64,000 nucleotides of DNA from Daphnia pulex (GCF_021134715.1 NC_060023.1:10850001-10914000), one strand, 5' to 3'. Positions 38,218-50,726 are shown, numbered from the stretch's first letter. Notes: a model not told the origin generated them from the sequence alone. Numbers and translations are program-made.

Positions 38218-38501
38218 ACGTGGGCCAACCAGCCAGGGAGACCAGTTCGCTTTCAGTCGCCTGCCTTGCCAAGTCGCCTAACTAGAATCTTCTCTCTTCG
38301 TTCACTTTCTCCTCTCGTACCTTTTTGACTGGGTTAGAGAAAAAAAAGTGCAGAGTCATTTTACAACACGGTGCTGCCCGCCCACATCATCGGTTGTTGT
38401 GTGTGTGTGTTTTGAGTTGGTTGTTGGTAACTGGTGTGGTTTGATTCAAAGACGTTTGGATGATTACTAGTGGCAGTTCACCGCCATGTTCATTAGTGGC
38501 C

Positions 38502-39670
38502 ATGGATTCGCCGCTATTCTATGAGTTGCAGGACCATTGCCACGACGTGAGCTCAGTGACGAAAACCCAACAACAACAACAGCAGCGTCGTAGTGTGTCG
38601 AACAATCTTCATTTAAATTTGACTACGTCGAGCAATTCCATCGCCGATTTGACATCGGCGCGAGGACTGGCTCCCATTCGTGTTCCACCGTCCGGCGCCG
38701 TTTTCGGAAACGCGCCGCAACAACAACAACAACAAATCGGCGAGGCTTCCTATCCGGAACTGGCCGACATCAACACTCCCGAAATCTCGCTGGATCTCCA
38801 GGTACTGACCAACAAACAACATTTTCTCCTTACTTTTTTCTATTTAAATGAATTGAAATTGAAAATAAAATGTTATGTCATTGTCATTAGGGTCTGATTG
38901 ACTGCGAGGGATTATTGTCGGACTTGTCCCGACAACCTTCTTCCTCGACCAACCCTTATTTAACCAACTACATGCGCCAGACTCAACAACAACAGCAGCA
39001 ACAACAACAGTACATGCCACACCACCACCAACAGCAGCAACATCAACAGCAGCAACAACAACAACAGCAACAACAGCACCAAAGTCACCATCATCCGTAC
39101 AACAGTTTGGTGAAAGAAGAACCGCTGGATTCCGGAACGTACAGCCCACCTCCGCAACAGCACTACTCCGGCGGAGGTTACACGGCGTACGACAGTTCCT
39201 ACGGCGGTCAATATCCATCAACCAGCAGCGGCCACAGCAGCAACAACAACAACAAACTTTTGGGTCCGAGTAACATCAACAGTCCCGGATCTGTCAAAAG
39301 TGTTTCCTCATCGGTGAGCGAATCTTCGTCTTCCAAACGGAGCGGAATCGGCGGCGGAGGGGCCAGCGGATCGGGCGGAAGCAAACGGGCCGACAAGGGG
39401 ACGGACGAGTACCGGAGGCGTCGGGAGCGGAACAACATTGCCGTGCGCAAATCGCGTGAAAAGGCCAAGCTGCGCTCGAGAGAAACGGAAGAGAAAGTCA
39501 AATTGTTGGTGAGGGACAACGAGCGGCTGCAGAAGCGCGTGGAGCAGTTGACGGAAGAGCTCAACATTTTGCACACGCTCTTCACCAATGTGGGCGGAGT
39601 GCCGGAGAGCGTCCAGCGCGAGGTGGCCAAACACCTGGAGAACATCCAGCACCAGCAGCGCTACCAGTAA
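38502..39670 (+). CDS. slbo: C/EBP bZIP transcription factor (slow border cells family)
   Basis: Two exons (38502-38801 and 38891-39670) join in phase 0 to give 359 residues. I chose ATG 38502 over the in-frame ATG at 38460 because it has a strong context (ggccATGG) and gives MDSPLFYE, like vertebrate C/EBP-alpha MESADFYE; the upstream start would add 14 residues. The region [19 protein letters not shown] resembles the C/EBP activation box. Long glutamine runs follow (about 131-165), then VKEEP (about 174-178), a SUMO-acceptor motif typical of C/EBPs. The bZIP domain (about 272-335) has the diagnostic basic region [16 protein letters not shown] and a leucine zipper. C/EBPs bind ATTGCGCAAT-like sites as dimers and regulate metabolism, fat body and cell migration; fly slbo is the counterpart. 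The intron is 89 bp. A large empty region downstream may hold enhancers. Confidence 0.93.
38986..39078 (+). repeat. CAA/CAG repeat encoding polyglutamine in C/EBP
   Basis: Interrupted glutamine and histidine codons lie between the activation region and the VKEEP motif of C/EBP. Confidence 0.85.
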
Positions 39671-41222
39671 TCCACCAAGTCTTGCCACTTTATCCATCGA
39701 TGTGATGCGGAGCAGCGGCGCCTCCTTATTATTATTCCACCAGTGCTCTGATTGTGGGTGTCGTCCGTCCGCCATACGAAATCATTTCAATTACTATCCT
39801 CCTCCTCCTCCCGTTCATCGTCATTATCCACCACCGGTACAGCTTCAACCGCAGCCGATCCTGCTGCCCCTAGTCGAGTGCTGGCAAAAGAGACGTGGTC
39901 CCCGCTCCGGTACTCGATTTAAAACAACAACAACAACGAAAACATTGATTATTAACCAGATAAATATAATAATAATAATTAAAAGAAATTTTTGAAACAA
40001 CAAAAAATCAAGTGTCTTTTGTGAATTTTGTTTTGGAAAAAGAAATGTCGTCGAAATTTTGATAAAATAAGAAAATTTATTGATTTTTGAATTTTTTGGT
40101 CTTTTTGAAACGTTGTGTACTATCCGAAATTCTTTGATCGAATCCACCACCACCCGATTGTATTTTGTGTACTTCATCACCCAGATACAAACACACACAA
40201 AAATATTTTGGAAATTGAAAACAAACAAACATTTTTTTGGATTTTATTCCCCATTTTTGAACGCAATTGTATCGGGAATTATTTATTTGTGAAACGGTAA
40301 TAACCCAGTTGTTATCATGAAGAAAAACAAATTTCGAGCCTTTTTACGATTCCGTCAAAAAACATTTTTTTTGGTCCCTGGGCAAATCGTCGGAAAAATT
40401 CTGTGTCACCTGGAAACAATTTTTCAATTTTTGTAGACGCACAAATGCAGTCAGAAAACATTTGAAATAGATTTTCATTAATATTGAGCGCTATGCAACA
40501 AAACAAAAAATAAGAAATCGTTTGTGTGTCTGTTTATGTCTCCTCACCCCCTCCATATTTGATGATGATGCAAAAATAATAATTAAATAATAATACAAAT
40601 ATTTTTTCGTACGAAACAAAAACAACCATTCCCGCCTACAATTTTTAAGGTCACGGTGAAACGTTCAAAAAATAAGAGAAAACGAAGAAATGTGTACGTA
40701 TTTATGGACAAAAGAAAAATTGTAACTATACATCTATAATATACTATGAGAGCTACTGCTTGGGCTCTGGGCGGGAGCGTCCGGGTGAAAGTCGAAACCG
40801 GTTGGAACGAGATGTGTGTGTACTGTAGTGTAGTAGTGCTGGTGGTGGTGGTGGTGCTGGGCGCCGTTGGAAAATGACGTCGATAGTGGCAGCAGCACGC
40901 AGTTCAGGGCATGGTGGAGCTCGCCAGTTCAGCCAAGGGGCTTGGGCTTGGGCAGCAGCATATCATCGTGACGTAGTTTCATATATATTGTGTGTGTGTG
41001 TGTGGTTGCATGCTAGAGTCGAACCGGGTTTTCCCGCCGTTGCCCTTAGCAACCCAGCGCCTACACACACACAGTTAGATATAAACATTTCTTCGACTCT
41101 CTTGTTTTCTATTGAATCTTCTTCGATATTCCTGACACATTTATTTTAATGGGATGAAATTTAAAAATATTATAGGAAAACCACGAATAACATTTCTGGA
41201 ATTTCCCGAATAGCATTTGATT
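39671..41222. other. C/EBP 3' UTR and spacer
   Basis: The sequence is AT-rich up to about 40.7 kb and includes the probable long 3' UTR of C/EBP; a single polyadenylation signal could not be chosen. A more GC-rich patch follows (about 40745-41060) with GGT repeats and an RFX X-box at 41039-41053. Confidence 0.5.
41039..41053 (+). promoter_or_regulatory. RFX X-box
   Basis: GTTGCC-CTT-AGCAAC is a near-perfect X-box (GTNRCC, 1-3 bases, RGYAAC). RFX factors bind such sites upstream of ciliary and other genes. It lies about 170 bp upstream of the candidate small gene at 41223. Confidence 0.4.
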
Positions 41223-42068
41223 ATGGATAACGATTTTTTGGAAATTCGGTTAGAGCTTACTAAGGTAAATTATTTACTCTCCATTAACATGCCACCAAGG
41301 TCCCCTCCCTGGCAGGTTTGATCTTGTTTCTTTTTACACTAGTCATTTCCCATAATCGAGTTAAAACTTGTTTTTAAAAGAATCTAATTATTACACATTT
41401 TCTGCTTTTGTTTTTCTTTGTAGAAAAGTGTCACATCCAACAGTATAAATGTAATAAGCATTATCTTTAATTTTCGTGATTTATGGTTTGACCTGTATGT
41501 GGGTTGATTTATTTGATTTTGGCGGGTAGTGGCGGGAGGCGGAGAGGGTGGATTTTAATATCGATACCTTAAGTGGTTAATTAGAATATTTGTGTCGTCT
41601 GCTTTCTCACAGTTTCGAAAAAGCCAAAAAAGAGACCACATGTTTCAGATAGTTTTGATCATATTAACAGTTAGGTACCAGAGTTAAAACCTGTTTTGCT
41701 AAATGTTGGTGCCCGACTACATAGTGACTAGCATTTTATCATGCTCGTCGTGCAGATTTCAGGCCTGTGCCAGCCATCGTAACCACAAGATGTGCAAGTT
41801 TTGATTTTTATCACCACCAACAATCTCATCAGCATCATCAATTGGGTAAAATGACTTTTGTTACTTTTATTTAACCGTTTTATTGTTACTTTAACTAACT
41901 TGCATAGAGGGGTATTACATATGTAAAACTTAAAATTCTGTTTATTAACAATAAGGGGGGTTACGGTTACCCACTGTCTTATTTCTAACTTTTCTTGTTG
42001 TCTGCAATATTTTTCTCGTAACCCAATTTTTGGATTTTTTCTTTACAGACAAACAGCTCCTGGTTTAA
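41223..42068 (+). CDS. Candidate small five-exon gene encoding a 75-residue protein
   Basis: I do not recognise the product. Proposed exons are 41223-41264, 41424-41442, 41613-41669, 41756-41845 and 42049-42068. All borders are GT-AG (donors GTAAAT, GTATAA, GTTAGG, GTAAAA; acceptors tttgtag, tctcacag, gtgcag, tttacag) and all phases agree. The product starts MDNDFLEIRLELTK, has a basic, nuclear-localisation-like SKKPKKRPH, then a His/Gln-rich tail, and ends QLDKQLLV. Exon 2 would be only 19 bases; an alternative donor after 41450 breaks the later frame. Five consistent junctions in otherwise empty DNA argue for a real transcript, but the coding part is short and the last exon adds only six residues. 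A spliced non-coding RNA is the main alternative. In the last exon, another frame stays open to about 42221. Confidence 0.3.
41518..41566 (+). promoter_or_regulatory. E2F-like site and DRE
   Basis: TTTTGGCGGG (41518-41527) fits the E2F consensus, and TATCGATA (41559-41566) is the exact DREF-binding element. In flies these two sites occur together in promoters of replication and growth genes. Here they fall in intron 2 of the candidate small gene, so they could mark an internal promoter. Confidence 0.35.
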
Positions 42069-43392
42069 TTGGAAAAAAAAACTCTGTCCTCGTGTTGTAC
42101 ACCCACGTGAAGGTGTGTGTTCACGATATGCCCCCCTTTCCCTATATCCTGCCTGGGCTCAACTTGACTGGGGATGGAGCACTTTTGGATGCCTGGCTGT
42201 GGATTTCCCAGGCTTAAAGGTTGGACTCTATTCTTCCTTGATTTATTTATTTAGTCCTTTATTTAGTGGCGTTGGTTATCAATCGTTATACGCAATACGA
42301 TTATTCCCGAGTTAGGCATTTGATTGGAACTCATTTTTAGTGCGACTATGCACATATCAGGCTTGTTTTATACCTCACAACTTAACTGGTAAACAATCAA
42401 ATTCCCCCAAAAAATTGTTTGATTTGAAATACTTTAAACAAAGTCTATAAAATTGTTCATCACCTGCTCGTTTATATGGTGTGGTTTTTCCTATTATTCG
42501 TTGGCAACATTAAAGTTGTGTGTGTGTGGCAATCGGCTGAATTCATTCGTGGAAAAACCGCCGACGTAAAACTTCTTCAAGGAATCGGTGGCGGCGGCAG
42601 TTGTTGTTGTTGGTGGGATTTTCTATTAGTTCCTGCGAAATTCGTCTGTTCTCCGCTGCGTGCACGCTGCGTTTTTTTGTTGTTCCAGGAAATGGCGTTC
42701 GATCCCGCTCCTCGCGCGGGACTTGTGCACAGCACACCGTAACATATTGCACAATATTGGAAAAATCATTTCGTTCGTAATCATTTCTTCTGGGAACGTG
42801 GGCGTTGAGATAAAAACATTGGAGCGCATTATACACGAAGACGACATTTCATCACCATTTTTATCTTATCCGATCAAATGCGCAACGCACATCTTCACAT
42901 TTTCATTCAGGAAAAATTGATTTGTTGTTTATTTTTCCCGACCGAACGAAACAAACAAAAAACAACGTTGGCGGTCATGTGACGTTTAAGGAGAAGAAGA
43001 AGAAGAAAAACCTTGGACCTTAGCATTAACTTTTTTGGCCAGCTATATATTACTACCTCGTCTCTCTTTCTCTCTCTCTCTCGTGTGCGTGGCCGCTGGG
43101 TTTTCCGAACGAACGAAAAAGCTGTGCAGCTGCAAACAGCGTTCGGGAGCAAGGTTAGAAACCAGGACGAGGAAAAAAAATATTTTTATCTAAAAATCTA
43201 TAACGTCAACTTTCTAAATATATAATTATTCGATTGAAAACAAATTATTGATCAAAATTATTTGACAGTTTCAGTCGCGGGAGAAAAATTCAATTTGAAA
43301 TTTCGGGAATTTTTTTTTAATTTTTATTTTTGCCAAATGGTGAACTTTTTAGCGGTCACGTGATGTGCGATGATGCGAGATCGTGGGCTATG

Positions 43393-43400
43393 TGACGTCA
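43393..43400 (+). promoter_or_regulatory. CRE (TGACGTCA)
   Basis: A perfect palindromic CRE, in a non-coding region downstream of C/EBP. Confidence 0.35.
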
Positions 43401-44093
43401 CCGGATATGGCTCCTCCCTCCAACCGAATTTTTATTTTTGTTGTCCAGTCAAAAATAAGAAAAGATAACCTGTTGTTTGGCATTCTCGGCATGCCAGAGC
43501 TTCCTCTTCTTCTCCGGCCATTAAAAATGTATAAAAATAAAATTCGAAAACATTTTTTTGGGTTATCTTCTTCTGAGATGATTCCTGTTTTGTCCAACTT
43601 TCACGTCCGTCACAGCTGTGCAGAGATGAGAAAGGCGAATCACGTCTGTACCCATCGATATCTAAAAATGGAAAAGAATTTTTCACAAATGAGATGATGA
43701 TGATATTTGGCTGACGTAATTGTTTTATTTGTAGCTTTTTTTAAAAAAAAATGGAATCTCTTGTTATTGGATAGAGAAGAAGAATATTGCGACTTGGCAT
43801 CGGTATATATTATAAGAAGAAAACAGTGGGCTTCGTGTCACGCACCCGATGACCTTCTTCTGCGTTCGTCCGTTGGCGCTGCTGGCGCTGGCCAAAGCCC
43901 TGCCGGCCATCGTAAACAAACGGCAGCAGCAGCAGCAGCTGATTTATTTTTATTTTCTTCTTCTTCTTCTTTTCGGGATATATAGAAGAGCCGGAGAGAA
44001 GAAGGACGACGACGTCCGATGAACTTGTTGACGCCGTGGTGGTTCTTTTTCTTTTTCTCTTTTTCTTTCGTGAGTTTTGATCTCAAGGCGACT

Positions 44094-44107
44094 GCCGCTA
44101 GGTGGCC
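44094..44107 (+). promoter_or_regulatory. CTCF-like motif copy
   Basis: GCCGCTAGGTGGCC matches the recurring CCGCTAGRTGG core found elsewhere in the window. Confidence 0.35.
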
Positions 44108-45162
44108 GAACGAACGTTCTGGGGGTCCCACATCTCTCATGGTGATACTGGCGTGTTGTTGGGTGCCTTTTCTAACCGAGTCAAGGTCGTTCGCGAGACT
44201 TTTATTAGAAGCTAGAAGAGAGAGAAAAAAAAACGAATTGTAATCATTAGGGGACTTTGATTTGTCACGAACGTTGCCAAGAAGAGAAGAAAAAACCAAA
44301 AGAATTTTTTTGAATTTTTTCGGGAAGGAGAATCCAGTTTTCTTGATTTTTTCTCCATCGGTGGTGATTGGCTGGGAGACGCAATTCCGGTAGAGAGACA
44401 AAGACACAAAAGAGAAAAAAAAGAAAAAAATTGATTAATCGGAATAGTTGAGGAAAAATCTTTAAATATCATCAGGGTCGATTTAAAAATAAACTTTTTT
44501 GGAGGGAACCTGTTTTTGTTTTTAGATAGTTTTCCAGTGGAGGGGAACGAAAAAGCGATTGACAACTGGAATTTGCAAACGTTGGCGAATATCATTTGAC
44601 AAGAGAATAAGAAACGTGACACGACTCTTGGACGAAAATAAACTCAACCAAAAGACGCCGATGATATCTAATGGGGTGGAAACAAATTTAACCATAAAAG
44701 GAAAAGATAAAAACAAAATTCGATCATACCATCATCATCATTAACAATTGATTGGGGGGGAGAAAAAAGTATATTTTTATACATCAAGATATGACTGCTG
44801 GTTTTTGTTTAAAAAAAAATATTTCTTTTTGAGGACGAATACCCGATGAACCCATGCCCAATGCCACGATCACGTGGGGTCGATTAAAAATATAAAAAAG
44901 GAAAACAGAAACGGACCCTATACCCCCCCTGCCTAGCTCTCTCGTTGGGCGATTGTGTTCAAAGTCCTAACGGACCAGCAGAACACACCGGTTTTTTCTA
45001 TTTTCTCTTTCTACATTATTCCTAGTTTTTTTTTTCGTTCATTTCTTCTCTTATAATTATTTTGTTTACAGAAATATTCGGGTGTATCGGTGCGAGAGAA
45101 ACCTTGAAATATTAAAACAACACGTCAACAAATTATTTTGTTTTCCAAACTAGTTTTTTTAT

Positions 45163-45343
45163 TTTTTTTCCAAATGAAATCGGAAATTTTGTTTAGTCAA
45201 AAATAATTTAAAAAATGTTTGTTAGTAAATATAAAAAAAAAAAATTAATTATGATGTAATTAAAAAATAATTAAAAAATTTTTGTTAGTATTTTTTTCCG
45301 AAATTAAATTGGGAAATTTTGTTAGTCAGAAAAATATTTAAAA
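45163..45343 (+). repeat. Imperfect direct repeat of about 50 bp
   Basis: The segments near 45163-45215 and 45292-45343 share the order T-run, CAAAT/CGAAAT, GGGAAATTTTGTTTAGTCA-like core, then an AT-rich end. They are about 128 bp apart. They look like a decayed duplication rather than a recognisable transposon. Confidence 0.5.
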
Positions 45344-46893
45344 ATAAAAAAAACTTTTCCTTCCGACACCCATACAAATATTTGTGGATGGTGCAACGCT
45401 AAAGAGGAAAAAAAGTTGAACCTTGGCCAAAAAAACGATTCTTTTTTAGCGGGAATTTGTAGATTAGTCAACGGGAAAAACCTATGAAGTGTACAGTCGA
45501 TTTTTGCGAAAGAGTGGATGACTCTATTCTCTATTCCGTGTACACACACCGTACGGGAATATAAATAAATAAATATAACACACGAGCGCGGACCCGTTGC
45601 GATGAACGACACGGCTGGTTCCTGGAAGCTCTCCTTATATATTTCTCTGCTGTGCGGAACTACATCAAAAGATCGATCGTGTCGCCCTTCCGAGAATCAC
45701 CCAATTTTCATATTTTTCTTCTTGTATTATTTCACGAGAAGGCGGGTCCCGCATGTGTGTGGCGTTTGGCACGCAGCCGCCATTAGACATCTATTCCCTA
45801 CTGACACAATAAATCAATTTCTATTCATTTCAACTTTAATAAACAAATTTCATTATTATTAGAATAAGTAGACGGTGATGATGATGTTTGGGTTATTGAT
45901 GTCCCGTTATAGAGTTCCGTGACCCGACACACACACACGTTCGGTCAAGTGGTGAAATCTCCGTGTCAATATTGTCCAATTGGACCTCCTAATAGCTATT
46001 CGATGTCGCTTATACACACACAGCAGCAGACAATATACGTGTAAAGGGAATATCCTTTAGTAGATGGGGGATATTATATAGCGCGTCCTTGCCTAGTCAT
46101 CCTATACATGGCGAAAGAGGCCCCCCCCCCTCAAAGGTCGTTCGGTTCTGCCATAAATGGGCAAATGCGTAGAGAGACGAATGGAGTTTTTCGGCCGTGA
46201 CTTGCGGCGCGTCGGGATAAAACAATTGCGTCACATTCAAACAATTTTTTTAGAACTTGTTTAGATTTGACACGACCTGTATAATGTATAACTCTCTACA
46301 TTTCTCTCCCTCCCACTCACACCAAAAAAGGGGAATTCAACATCCCACGACTTCCGGACAACCTCCTCCTCCTCCCATCTCGGCAAACATTCCTTGCCAT
46401 CCGGTTGGTAGACGACCAGCAGAGAGTTCCTAGAAACAATTTTTTAATAATATAAAAAAAGGTGGTTTCGGCAACCACCCCCGGTGGTTTAACCTCATTA
46501 CATAAACACAATCAAAAAATAAGAAAAGAGAACTTTGGATGCAACTGGAGATTATGGGGTTCTCTGTACAGTTACCAGTTGCTAAAGGATATCCGACTCC
46601 GCCCTGAATCGTCGTCGTCGCCACTGCCGCCGCCGCCGCTCTGGTTTCAGATTATAACCACCACCACCACCCCCGCGGGCTATACGGCTACCAATCAACC
46701 AAACCAAATAAACCGCAAAAAAAGGAGATTAGAACATTTCCGCCATAATCTCCCGACAAACAATTTTTTTTTTTAAACATTTTTCAAATTTTCTTTCAAT
46801 CGAAATGGTTTCGTTGAGAAAACACAAAAAATGTCGCTCCAATCTTCCAATTTGAAATGTCTAGCGAGCGATTAGATAAGATTGGAATTTACA

Positions 46894-46901
46894 TGACGTC
46901 A
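46894..46901 (+). promoter_or_regulatory. CRE (TGACGTCA)
   Basis: A perfect palindromic CRE in gene-poor DNA, with no nearby gene start recognised. Confidence 0.3.
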
Positions 46902-47808
46902 TCATAACTAACCTGCAGGTATGACCTTAAGCGTGAGCCTAAAATATGCGACGTCTATAGTTAATAACAAATTTTGATCGAGAAGTAAGAGACTTTTTGG
47001 TTCATTTGGCGGTTCTAGTCGAGAAGGAAAGAAAGAGAAAAACAAAAATGAATAGTCGAATGTCTTTGTCCTACTTTCTTCTACTACACCAACGACGACG
47101 ACGACGACGAGAGTCCAGGTGGTGTATTTTTCTTCTTTCCAGGACACACACGTTCAAACACGCGCACTTTCACTATGCGCGTGTGTGTATAGACACAATC
47201 GCGGAAGTCCGCGTGAAAGTCTTTTTTTCTTTTTTTCTGGTTAAATTCCACCAGCTGTCGGGAATTTATTTTTCCTCGTTTATTTTATTCTATTTTTTCA
47301 ACATATTTTTCCCGAGTCTAAAATAAAAATGTGTCTAATGATTTATAGTAGATTCTGCTGACTGACGTGGTGCGTCTAGTTTTACAGCAAAAGGGCGAAA
47401 CGGGATCGTCATTGATTGTGTGTCCAGCCAAAAGGGAGTCATAGTCCATTTACAAGTCCGACTGATGCCAAACGAGTCGCCTTTAAGTCGTCTATACAAT
47501 TCACGCAGACTGTGGGCGGCGGTGGTGGTGGTGGTGTTGTATGGATAATATAATCATCGAATATCATTTGAACCCCACGCCAGATCACCCGTCCGACGAC
47601 GATGACTTCATCATCATCGATCTACTAATAATTGACTTAGAAAAATTTGTAAAGTAAATTATATTATACGGAAAAAAGAATGAAAAGCGAAAGTCTATTA
47701 ACGGTTGTGGGTATGGTACGAAAAAAAAAAACCAAAATTTTTATTTTCAGTTGGCCGACATTTTATTCGCTGGAGCATTTCCTCGTGAAAGTTTTTGGCC
47801 TTTTTTTT

Positions 47809-47811
47809 CGT

Positions 47812-47839
<28 letters not shown>
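47809..47839 (+). repeat. (CGTT)n microsatellite
   Basis: About seven to eight uninterrupted copies of the tetranucleotide follow a T-run. Shorter copies of the same unit occur near 50780 and, as (CGAA)n, near 50627. Confidence 0.9.
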
Positions 47840-47842
<3 letters not shown>

Positions 47843-48747
47843 CGGGATGAGAAAAAAAAAGGGGGAGATAAGAGAGCTGGGTGTATAGATACTATATACA
47901 GGGGAGAAAAGAGAAGGAGGTGGTGGGAGAGAGTTGTGTGTGTGTTTGAGGGGATGTGAAAGCGAAAGTTTTTCGTATTTTTCGAAGCTTTTTAGCTGCT
48001 CGCTTGATAAGAGAAACCATATGGTCCTTTTTATTTTATTTTTTTTCCCCTTTTTCTTTCTTTCCTCTCCGGTATAATTCGAGTTTTCTAAAAAAATATG
48101 AAATTTAATTTTTTAAAAAAATTTTTAAGCGGGAATTTTGAATTTTTATTTTCTTGGCTGTGTCTGTCAAAATTTAATTTTTGATAATTTGTTTTGTCTA
48201 GACTTTTGAAACGGATTCCCGATCTTTTTTTTTTTTCTTTCTCTGCCCAAGAAATTCAATCCATCTTCATTATGTGTTGTGTATAGCCACTATATACGGC
48301 GTGCATGTATAATCTTAGGAAAGCATATATATTTTGTCGTGTTCCGTCAACAACAAGCCAATTGAATTCGATATTCTCCGTCATATTATCGACTCACCAT
48401 GAGTGTGTGTTATTCCCAACTCTCTACAGCTATAGCTGTGTGTAACATTGATACTATAGTATAGGACTCTGCCGGGGTATAAATATACTTATATATTCTC
48501 GACTTATGTAACCTTTTGTTTTTTAAAAGAAATAATTAAAACACCAAATAGTATAATAATAATAATTCGCTTGGAATAATAACCTAATTTGATCGAATCA
48601 CCAATCTAACGGTTTTGTTCACCTGGTTTCAAGAGTGAAAACGCGGGTGCGGCCAATATCAAACCAGGAAATATTAAACAAAAGGAACCATAGCATTATA
48701 TAAAGAAATCGAAATTATATAAAAAGTATAACATGGAATGGATGGAA

Positions 48748-48771
48748 AAAAAGAAAGAAAGAAAGAAAGAG
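48748..48771 (+). repeat. (AAAG)n microsatellite
   Basis: Several tandem AAAG units in AT-rich DNA. Confidence 0.8.
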
Positions 48772-50726
48772 AGACCCAACGGGAGACCGATAAGACACCC
48801 GCCCCTGTCACCCACTTTCTCATGTGGGTTGTTGTGCGCTATCGGTGGAATAAAATAATATTTTATTAAAAACCGCACGGCTGCTGCTATTCACCAAAGA
48901 AAATGGAAAGTTTTTTCTTATTTTTCTCGTCTCATCTCCTCAACTGCTGTAGAGAGAAAATGCGAGAGAGTTGTTTTATTTGGCGCTGCTGAAAGTCAAT
49001 GTTTCCGCGTGTGTGTGCTGTGTGTGTGTCGGTTGGCGGTCGTTGATTTTCACTCTTATTTTCTCACCGCAAGTGGCACGTTAACTCTTGGGGAGAAGAA
49101 AAAGTGACTCTAGACCATACAGACTCTCACTTTTTTTGGCTAGAGTCTTTTCCAATCGAAAATGAAATTTTATGACTTGTGTACAGTATGTAGTATATGT
49201 CGACTAGCTATCAACTTGAAACCAAATTCATTTATATACCGGATTAATTATTGTTTTTCGAATTTTTTCCATAGTCTGTTTGAGTGTGAAATAAGTAGGT
49301 CATATTTATCGGCCTCTTCCGTGACGTTGCAGATAATAAAAAGAAACAAGGGGACTCGTCATCATCATCGCGCGTGGAATCGCCGTAAAAATTAATGATG
49401 TTGTTTTCAAACGAATAATAATACCTATTATTATTCAATAAAAGACGAATTATTATTATTATTTTTTTAAAAAACAAAAAAAGACTCGTTTGACAAGAAA
49501 AATAAAAGCGCGCGGATTTTTGGTATTTTTGAAAATGACCGCCTTTTTTTTCGTTTCGGTTTACGACCCTCGAAAAATTATTATTATATTTGCCTCTCAC
49601 GAATATTTGATTTATTTAAAAATAATAAATAAAATTTATTTGAGGCCAACAAGAGTCGTTAGAAGACCTCATTCGATAAGAGACTCGTCGTGGTCGTATA
49701 TAATATTGACAAAACCCTAAAAAATATGTGTGTGAGATAACTCGGATGTTAAATAGCGTGTACTAACTCTTATACAGACACACAGCCGGGCCAACTTTAA
49801 AAAAAAAATACATGTGTGCCAGTTGACAAATGAAAACGAACTCAAGGCTGCAAAGGGATGTGTGTTACGTGATAACACGGCCTCGCTTTTGGCCCCCACC
49901 AGACTTGTAAAAGTGAATCTCTGTATATAATAGGCCTATATACATCTTATGATTTTATTTTGAAAAAAACTGACCCAGAAATCTTCATTCACGTACAGAT
50001 TTTGGAAACCAAAAAATCGAGGTCTCTATAGATAAAAAAGATTTGGATCAAACATCTGTGCCGTGGTTGGAACATTTTATCAGTTGACATTTAACAACTC
50101 GTATGGTGGACTTTAATACTTCATAACAATTTTATATTATTAGTAACGAAGGGAAAAAAATTTAAAAAAATTTGACTATGCAAAGTCCAACAATTCCACC
50201 ACCGGTGAAAGCCGAGGAGAGCCTACGTGACTATTTGCACGTCAAAATGCATCCCTCTCCTAATCGAAATATTTGAACGAAAATCTGGAAAACCAGAAAA
50301 ACCAAAAAATTCCCCTGGACACTTTTTCTTCAATTTTTCTTTTGGTTTTTTGTTTTCCTGGATAAGTCACACATCTTATTAAGATCGGAAAGTTGAATTA
50401 ATTCTCATCGTGAGTGCTGGCCCCTTTCTTCTGGTCTGCCAAAGATTTCCAATTAAAATGGAATTAATGGCCGTCTTGTTATGTATCAAAGAAAAAAAGA
50501 AAACTGCGTCATTGTACACACACAAGAGAGACAGAAAAATACCCAACGACGACATTTCCCTTATCTGACCTTTTCCATCAAAAGGAGAGAGAGAGGGTCT
50601 CTGCTGCTGCCCAGCATATAATAACGAACGAACGAAAAAAACATAACGGGATCGGAACTTCTTAGGCTCAAAATGACGTCGAGTCTTTTATATAGTCTGC
50701 GTGTTACATTTCATCAAACTGGAACG

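Larger units (their letters stand above)
36884..38501. promoter_or_regulatory. Shared divergent promoter region of C/EBP-gamma and C/EBP
   Basis: The interval holds both promoters. On the C/EBP side there are a perfect CRE (37877-37884), a CCAAT box (38140-38144), a GC box (about 38169-38178) and a TATA box (38209-38217), followed by a leader of roughly 250 bases. No TATA box is obvious on the C/EBP-gamma side. Confidence 0.7.

Noticed and set aside
44212-44622. 136-codon minus-strand open frame rich in Phe, Ser and Lys
   Set aside because: It is driven by T-rich/A-rich tracts and has no domain, splice context or matching neighbour exon.
46461-46479. Small hairpin GGTGGTT-TCGGC-AACCACC as a structured RNA
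   Set aside because: A 7-bp stem in isolation is too common to support an RNA gene.
49405-49465. AT-rich near-palindrome as a microRNA hairpin
   Set aside because: It is composed of TAA/TTA repeats, with no asymmetric mature-arm signature.
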